A stretch of 19,290 nucleotides of DNA from Sphingomonadaceae bacterium (GTDB taxonomy: Bacteria > Pseudomonadota > Alphaproteobacteria > Sphingomonadales > Sphingomonadaceae). The position numbers and the translations under genes are program-made. Location of the stretch: NCBI GenBank assembly GCA_014380205.1, contig JACMKH010000085.1:1-19290 (forward strand), written 5' to 3'. Shown piece after piece: positions 15,515 to 19,290 of this stretch. The notes below the pieces were generated by a model, which was not told the DNA's origin, searched no databases, and saw nothing but the letters and a program-made list of their open reading frames with translations. Each line of letters opens with the position of its first letter. Within the stretch, counting starts at the first letter, position 1.

Positions 15515-16132
15515 ATGGCCGTCCATTTCCATGAGAACGACATTCCCGCGGGCGTGTTCGGCGAGGGCGCGATCGCGGTCGACACCGAGACGATGGGGCT
15601 CGCGACGCCGCGCGACCGGCTCTGCCTCGTCCAGCTCGCCGACGGCCAAGGCGACGAGCATCTCGTGCGCTTCGCGCCGGGCAGCGCCTATGACGCGCCC
15701 AATCTGAAGGCGCTGCTCGGCGATCGCGACCGCGTCAAAATCTACCATTTCGCGCGCTTCGACCTTGCCGCTATCGCGCATTACATGGGGGTGATGGCGG
15801 CGCCGGTCTATTGCACCAAGACCGCCTCGCGGCTCGTGCGGACCTACACCGACCGCCATGGGCTCAAGGAGCTGTGCAAGGAGCTGCTCGGCGAGGAGAT
15901 TTCCAAGCAGCAGCAAAGCTCGGACTGGGGCGCCGCCGAGCTCAGCGACGCGCAGAAGGATTACGCCGCCTCGGACGTGCGCTTCCTCCACCGGCTGAGG
16001 GACGCGCTCGAGGCGATGCTCGAGCGCGAGCGGCGCGACGACCTCGCCCGCGCCTGCTTCGATTTCCTGCCCTGGCGCGCCGATCTCGATCTCGCAGGCT
16101 GGGCCGAGCAGGATATTTTCGCACATGTCTGA
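15515..16132 (+). CDS. rnd: Ribonuclease D-type 3'-5' exoribonuclease (short form)
   Basis: A DEDDy-family 3'-5' exonuclease of 205 residues. The exonuclease motifs are complete: VDTETMGL (Asp23, Glu25), HFARFDLAAIAHYM (Asp83) and DYAASDVRFLH (Tyr150, Asp154). E. coli RNase D is nearly twice as long because of HRDC domains; these are absent here, as in the short alphaproteobacterial forms. Activity on tRNA 3' ends is the family expectation, not shown here. The ATG at 15515 follows homology (MAVHFHENDIPAG). The frame is open further upstream, but that part runs into the divergent promoter region. The stop overlaps the lptC start by eight bases, so rnd, lptC and lptA form one operon. Confidence 0.9.
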   Translation: MAVHFHENDIPAGVFGEGAIAVDTETMGLATPRDRLCLVQLADGQGDEHLVRFAPGSAYDAPNLKALLGDRDRVKIYHFARFDLAAIAHYMGVMAAPVYCTKTASRLVRTYTDRHGLKELCKELLGEEISKQQQSSDWGAAELSDAQKDYAASDVRFLHRLRDALEAMLERERRDDLARACFDFLPWRADLDLAGWAEQDIFAHV

Positions 16133-16763
16133 GGCCGCCCTCGCGCAACGCACGCGCCGCCGCGCCTGGGCCGCGCCGGGCAGTCGGCATGATCGGCTCG
16201 TGCGCATCCTCGCGATCGCACTTCCGCTCGCGATCGGCGTGCTCGCGGCTTTCCTGTTCATGGCGCCGCTCAACCGCGACAGCGAGCTCGCCTTCCATCT
16301 CGACAAGGACAGCCTCGAGCAGGCGGGCGAGCGGATGCGGATCGAGAACGCGCGCTACAGTGGCGCCGACACCGACGGTCATTTGTTCCAGCTGCGCGCG
16401 GGATCGGCGGTCCAGCCCAACTCGCGCGAGCCGCTGATTCGGCTCAACGATCTTTCGGCGATGATCGATCTTTCGGACGGCGCGGCCTCGTTCGCCGCCG
16501 AGCGCGGGCTCTACAATTCCGACACGCAGATGGTCGCGATCGACGGGCCCGTCGCGCTACGCGGCAGCGACGGCTATGCGCTCGACACGAGCGACGTGGT
16601 GGTCGACCTCAACAGCCAGCGGATGCGCAGCCGCGGCGGGGTCGAGGGACGGATTCCGCTGGGCAGCTTCAGCGCGGAGCGGATGAGCGTCGATATCGAG
16701 GACCGCAGGGTGAGCCTCGAGGGCCGCGCGCGCTTGCGCATCGTCCAGGGCGGGGGCAGGTGA
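16125..16763 (+). CDS. lptC: LptC-like protein of the LPS export bridge
   Basis: A bitopic inner-membrane protein (212 residues) with a basic N-terminus, one membrane span at about residues 25-48 (RILAIALPLAIGVLAAFLF) and a periplasmic beta-jellyroll domain. The fold pattern is visible in ENARYSGADTDGHLF, LSDGAASFAAERGLYN and MRSRGGVEGRIPLGSFSAERM. LptC takes lipopolysaccharide from the LptBFG transporter and passes it to LptA. The gene overlaps rnd by eight bases upstream and lptA by four bases downstream (if the GTG start is used), which supports coupled expression. In sphingomonads with glycosphingolipids in the outer membrane the true cargo may differ from classic LPS; that is inference. 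Confidence 0.88.
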   Translation: MSEAALAQRTRRRAWAAPGSRHDRLVRILAIALPLAIGVLAAFLFMAPLNRDSELAFHLDKDSLEQAGERMRIENARYSGADTDGHLFQLRAGSAVQPNSREPLIRLNDLSAMIDLSDGAASFAAERGLYNSDTQMVAIDGPVALRGSDGYALDTSDVVVDLNSQRMRSRGGVEGRIPLGSFSAERMSVDIEDRRVSLEGRARLRIVQGGGR

Positions 16764-17308
16764 GGGCGATGCGGTTCCCGCTTCCCCTGGCGCTGGCGCT
16801 CACCGCCTTCGCCGCGGTTCCCGCTGCGAGCCAGTCGTCGCTGCAGGGGCTCAACACGCGCGGGCCGGTCAATGTCGAGGCCGATCGGATCGAGGTCCAG
16901 GACCGCGCCGACCGCGCGATCTTCGCGGGCAACGTCATCGCGACGCAGGGCAGCATGACGCTCACCGCTGCGCGAATCACGGTCGCCTATTCGGGCGGCG
17001 TGGGCGAGGGAATCGCGGTCCAGCGGCTCGACGCGAGCGGCGGCGTCACCGTGCGCGGGCCAGGCGAGAGCGCGCGCGGCGCGTTCGGCGTCTACGACCT
17101 CAACCGACGCATCATCACCCTGCTCGGCGGGGTCGAGCTCAACCGCGGCGGCAACACCGTGCGTGGCGGGCGGCTGATCATCGATCTCAATTCGGGCCGC
17201 GCGGTGGTCGACGGCCGTGCGCAGGGCGGCACGGGGCTGACCACATCGGGCGCGCCTGGCGGACGCGTGAGCGGGACATTCACCGTGCCCCAAGGGGACG
17301 GCAACTAG
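16760..17308 (+). CDS. lptA: LptA/OstA-like periplasmic protein
   Basis: A periplasmic protein (about 182 residues) of the LptA/OstA-N family that polymerises into the bridge between LptC and LptD. A signal peptide (FPLPLALALTAFAAVPAAS) precedes the beta-jellyroll, with the typical VEADRIEVQDRADRAIFAGNV, GSMTLTAARITV, and a repeat-like NRRIITLLGGVELNRGGNTVRG. Two starts are possible: GTG at 16760, overlapping the lptC stop as GTGA, or ATG at 16769. Both leave the signal peptide intact, and I use the GTG because of the coupling. lptB, often next in this cluster, is absent; the next gene, 17 bases on, faces the other way. Confidence 0.88.
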   Translation: MRAMRFPLPLALALTAFAAVPAASQSSLQGLNTRGPVNVEADRIEVQDRADRAIFAGNVIATQGSMTLTAARITVAYSGGVGEGIAVQRLDASGGVTVRGPGESARGAFGVYDLNRRIITLLGGVELNRGGNTVRGGRLIIDLNSGRAVVDGRAQGGTGLTTSGAPGGRVSGTFTVPQGDGN

Positions 17309-17325
17309 CCCCGGCGTTCGCCGCG

Positions 17326-17967
17326 CTATCCGGTTTTCTCGAACGCGGCGGTGATCTCGAGCTCGACCTCGTCGCTGACCATCGGAATGCCGTAGTCCAT
17401 GCCGAGAGCGCTGCGGCGGACAGTGGTGGTCGCATGAAATCCAATCGTCGCGACCTGCGTCATCGGGCTTGCGCCCGCGCCCGTGAACTGGGCGTCGAGC
17501 ACGACAGGGATCGTGCGGCCGCGCACGCCGAGCTCGCCGGCGATGGCAGCCTTGGTCGGATCGGCGGGATCGATCGCCACGCTTGTCGAGCGGAAGGTCG
17601 CGGTCGGATAATTGGTCGTATCAAAGAAGTCTGCGGTGGCGAGGTGCGCGTTAAGATCGGCGCTGGTCGTGACGATGCTGGCGAGCGGAATCTCGATCTG
17701 GACCGAGGCGGCCGAGGGGTTGGCGGGGTCGATCGTCAGTGTGCCCGTGGTCCCGCCGAAGATGCCGAAATAGGGGTTGAAGCCGAGATGATCGACCTCG
17801 AAGACGATCTGGGTGTGGTTGGCATCGACCGTGTAGGTCCCCGCGGCGATGCGCGAGGGATCGTCCGCGCCGGGCGCTTCGCTGGGCATCGCGGGCTGGA
17901 CGGCGTGGGCGGCGATCGCGCCGGCCAGCGCTAGGCCCAGCCCAGCGGCGGCGAACTTGCTGTTCAT
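17326..17967 (-). CDS. YceI-like periplasmic protein
   Basis: A 213-residue exported protein with a signal peptide ending near Ala22 (AAHAV) and a YceI lipocalin-like barrel: GTYTVDANHTQIVFEVDHLGFN at the start of the domain, then IPLASIVTTSADLNAHLATADFFD and ATIGFHATTTVRRSALGMDYG. Members of the family bind long hydrophobic isoprenoid ligands such as polyprenyl or quinone lipids; the exact role is unknown. The start (complement of 17965-17967) has GAGAGG seven bases upstream. It converges with lptA with only 17 bases between the stops and diverges from the beta-helix gene at 18099. No cytochrome b561 partner, common for YceI, is visible. Confidence 0.9.
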   Translation of the reverse strand: MNSKFAAAGLGLALAGAIAAHAVQPAMPSEAPGADDPSRIAAGTYTVDANHTQIVFEVDHLGFNPYFGIFGGTTGTLTIDPANPSAASVQIEIPLASIVTTSADLNAHLATADFFDTTNYPTATFRSTSVAIDPADPTKAAIAGELGVRGRTIPVVLDAQFTGAGASPMTQVATIGFHATTTVRRSALGMDYGIPMVSDEVELEITAAFEKTG

Positions 17968-18098
17968 CGAGGGACCTCTCGTGAATTGGGGCGGCGTCGC
18001 GGCCGATAACCGACCGGGAGCGGCCGCGCCAATTCAACGCGCCACTTTGTGCAATCGGTCCGCTGCGTTATTCGGGCGGTCGGAAGGACGTCGCAGAT

Positions 18099-19289
18099 AT
18101 GAGAACCGCCACCGCATTCGCCGTCGCGATCCTGCTCTCCGGAACCGCGCACGCCGCCACGATCGCGGTCGAGGCGGGGGACGACGCCCAGGAGCGGCTC
18201 CAGGCGGCGCTGATCGAGGCCGCGCGCGGCGATACCGTCCAGATCGGCGCGGGGCGGTTCGCGCTGACCGACGGGCTGTCGCTCGATGTCGACCGCGTCA
18301 CCGTCCGCGGCGCGGGGCCGGGTGAGACGATCCTCGATTTTTCGGGCCAGCTCGGCGCGGGCGAGGGGCTGCTCGTCACGTCGGACGATGTCGTGCTCCG
18401 CGATTTCGCGGTCGAGAACCCGCGCGGCGACGGCATCAAGTCGCGCCGCGCCGACCGCATCGTCTATCACAACCTGCGCGTCGAATGGACCGGCGGCCCC
18501 GCCGCGACCAACGGCGCCTATGGGCTCTACCCGGTCGAATCGGAGGATGTGCTGGTCGACGGCTGCACCGTGATCGGCGCGTCGGACGCGGGGATCTATG
18601 TCGGCCAGTCGGACCGGATCGTCGTGCGCAACAACAGCGTCCGCCACAATGTCGCGGGGATCGAGATCGAGAACAGCTTCAACGCCGACGTCCACCACAA
18701 CACAGCCACCCAGAACACCGGCGGCGTGCTCGTCTTCGACCTCCCCAACCTGCCGCAGATGGGCGGGCACGGCGTCCGCGTCTTCGCCAACACGATCCGC
18801 GACAACAACACCCCCAATTTCGCGCCCGAGGGCAATATCGTCGCGACGGTGCCGGCGGGGACGGGCGTCATCGTGATGGCCAACCGCGACGTGCGCGTGT
18901 TCGACAATGACATTGGCGAGCACGGCACGAGCAACGTGATGCTGATCTCCTACCCGCAGAGTTTCGACGACGCGAGCTACGATCCGAGCCCGCGCAATGT
19001 CGTGGTGTCGGGGAACCGGCATGGCCGCGCGGGCTATGCGCCCGGCCGGCCGGGGATGGCCGAGATGGCCGCGGCGATGGGTGGGACGCTGCCGCCGGTG
19101 ATGTGGGACGGGACGGGCGAGGGGATCGCGGTGCTCGATGCAGTGCCGGTGCTCTCACTGGGGCTGACGCGCGCGGGCCAGCCCGTTGACGAGGCGCAGC
19201 CGTCGCTCGCGCAATTCGAAGCCGCACCGCCCGCCGCCGAGCTGCCGCGCGTGACCCTCCCCGCCAGCATGGAGGCGGCGATCCGGTGA
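18099..19289 (+). CDS. Exported parallel beta-helix repeat protein
   Basis: A 396-residue protein with a signal peptide ending near Ala19 or Ala20 (GTAHAAT). A right-handed parallel beta-helix follows (about residues 25-310). Many short coils are visible, such as DTVQIGAGRFAL, DVVLRDFAVENPRGDGIKS, DVLVDGCTVIGASDAGIYVG, RIVVRNNSVRHNVAGIEIENS and DVRVFDNDIGEHG. The folding and length suggest the uncharacterised beta-helix family related to NosD-like proteins (possibly TIGR03805). The C-terminal 80 residues are Ala/Pro-rich and outside the helix. Substrate is unknown; such proteins often bind or cleave polysaccharides, but I see no lyase signature. The ATG at 18099 follows GGAAGGA at 18082-18088. 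The stop TGA is at 19287-19289, so the gene is complete. Confidence 0.85.
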   Translation: MRTATAFAVAILLSGTAHAATIAVEAGDDAQERLQAALIEAARGDTVQIGAGRFALTDGLSLDVDRVTVRGAGPGETILDFSGQLGAGEGLLVTSDDVVLRDFAVENPRGDGIKSRRADRIVYHNLRVEWTGGPAATNGAYGLYPVESEDVLVDGCTVIGASDAGIYVGQSDRIVVRNNSVRHNVAGIEIENSFNADVHHNTATQNTGGVLVFDLPNLPQMGGHGVRVFANTIRDNNTPNFAPEGNIVATVPAGTGVIVMANRDVRVFDNDIGEHGTSNVMLISYPQSFDDASYDPSPRNVVVSGNRHGRAGYAPGRPGMAEMAAAMGGTLPPVMWDGTGEGIAVLDAVPVLSLGLTRAGQPVDEAQPSLAQFEAAPPAAELPRVTLPASMEAAIR

Positions 19290-19290
19290 A

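Overview
The window is a GC-rich chromosomal segment that fits an alphaproteobacterium of the order Sphingomonadales. The reasons are the gene content (etfB-etfA next to sucC, a CrtZ carotenoid hydroxylase, a Tat-exported PhoD-like phosphatase, a double cold-shock-domain protein, a short RNase D joined to lptC-lptA) and a dispersed palindromic repeat of a kind I know from sphingomonad genomes. Genus cannot be fixed from the sequence alone. Most genes are core or metabolic. Two, at 3875-5011 and 10962-11774, are clearly AT-richer and look acquired.

Layout. 3-1037: 5'-truncated class A beta-lactamase-type serine hydrolase (+). 1102-3518: kynA (tryptophan 2,3-dioxygenase) and a PhoD-like phosphatase (+, probable two-gene operon). 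3551-3763: a decayed copy of the etfA 3' end. 3875-5011: an AT-rich YaaC-like gene (+), convergent with 5015-6687 etfA/etfB (-, coupled by a 4-base overlap). 6719-6777: palindromic repeat copy 1. 6794-7999: sucC (-). 8073-8402: small single-span membrane protein (-). 8462-8977: crtZ (+). 9097-9183: a 28-residue membrane peptide (-) with a strong ribosome binding site. 9295-10884: ATP-dependent DNA ligase (+). 10962-11774: AT-rich membrane-anchored protein of unknown function (+). 11820-11882: a short remnant resembling the ligase 3' end. 11986-13350: ChrA-type chromate transporter (+). 13511-14404: secreted protein with two PPC-like domains (+) and a strong terminator. 14472-14531: palindromic repeat copy 2. 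14557-15291: double cold-shock-domain protein (-). 15515-17308: RNase D, lptC and lptA, overlapping or nearly so (+). 17326-17967: YceI-like protein (-). 18099-19289: exported parallel beta-helix protein (+).

How the genes work together. etfBA (electron transfer from acyl-CoA and other dehydrogenases to the quinone pool) and sucC (TCA cycle) form a central-metabolism block. kynA opens tryptophan catabolism. lptC-lptA belong to the bridge that carries lipopolysaccharide-type glycolipids to the outer membrane. crtZ points to hydroxylated carotenoids.

The most interesting structure is a repeated architecture. Each of the two AT-rich single genes lies immediately downstream of the 3' end of a conserved gene (etfA, DNA ligase). 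In each case a second, diverged copy of that 3' end lies on the far side of the AT-rich gene, in direct orientation. At etfA the duplicate is about 215 bp, with mostly synonymous differences. At the ligase it is a codon-phased 26-base match. This suggests insertion of single cargo genes at gene 3' ends with regeneration of the host gene end, with no recombinase visible in the window.
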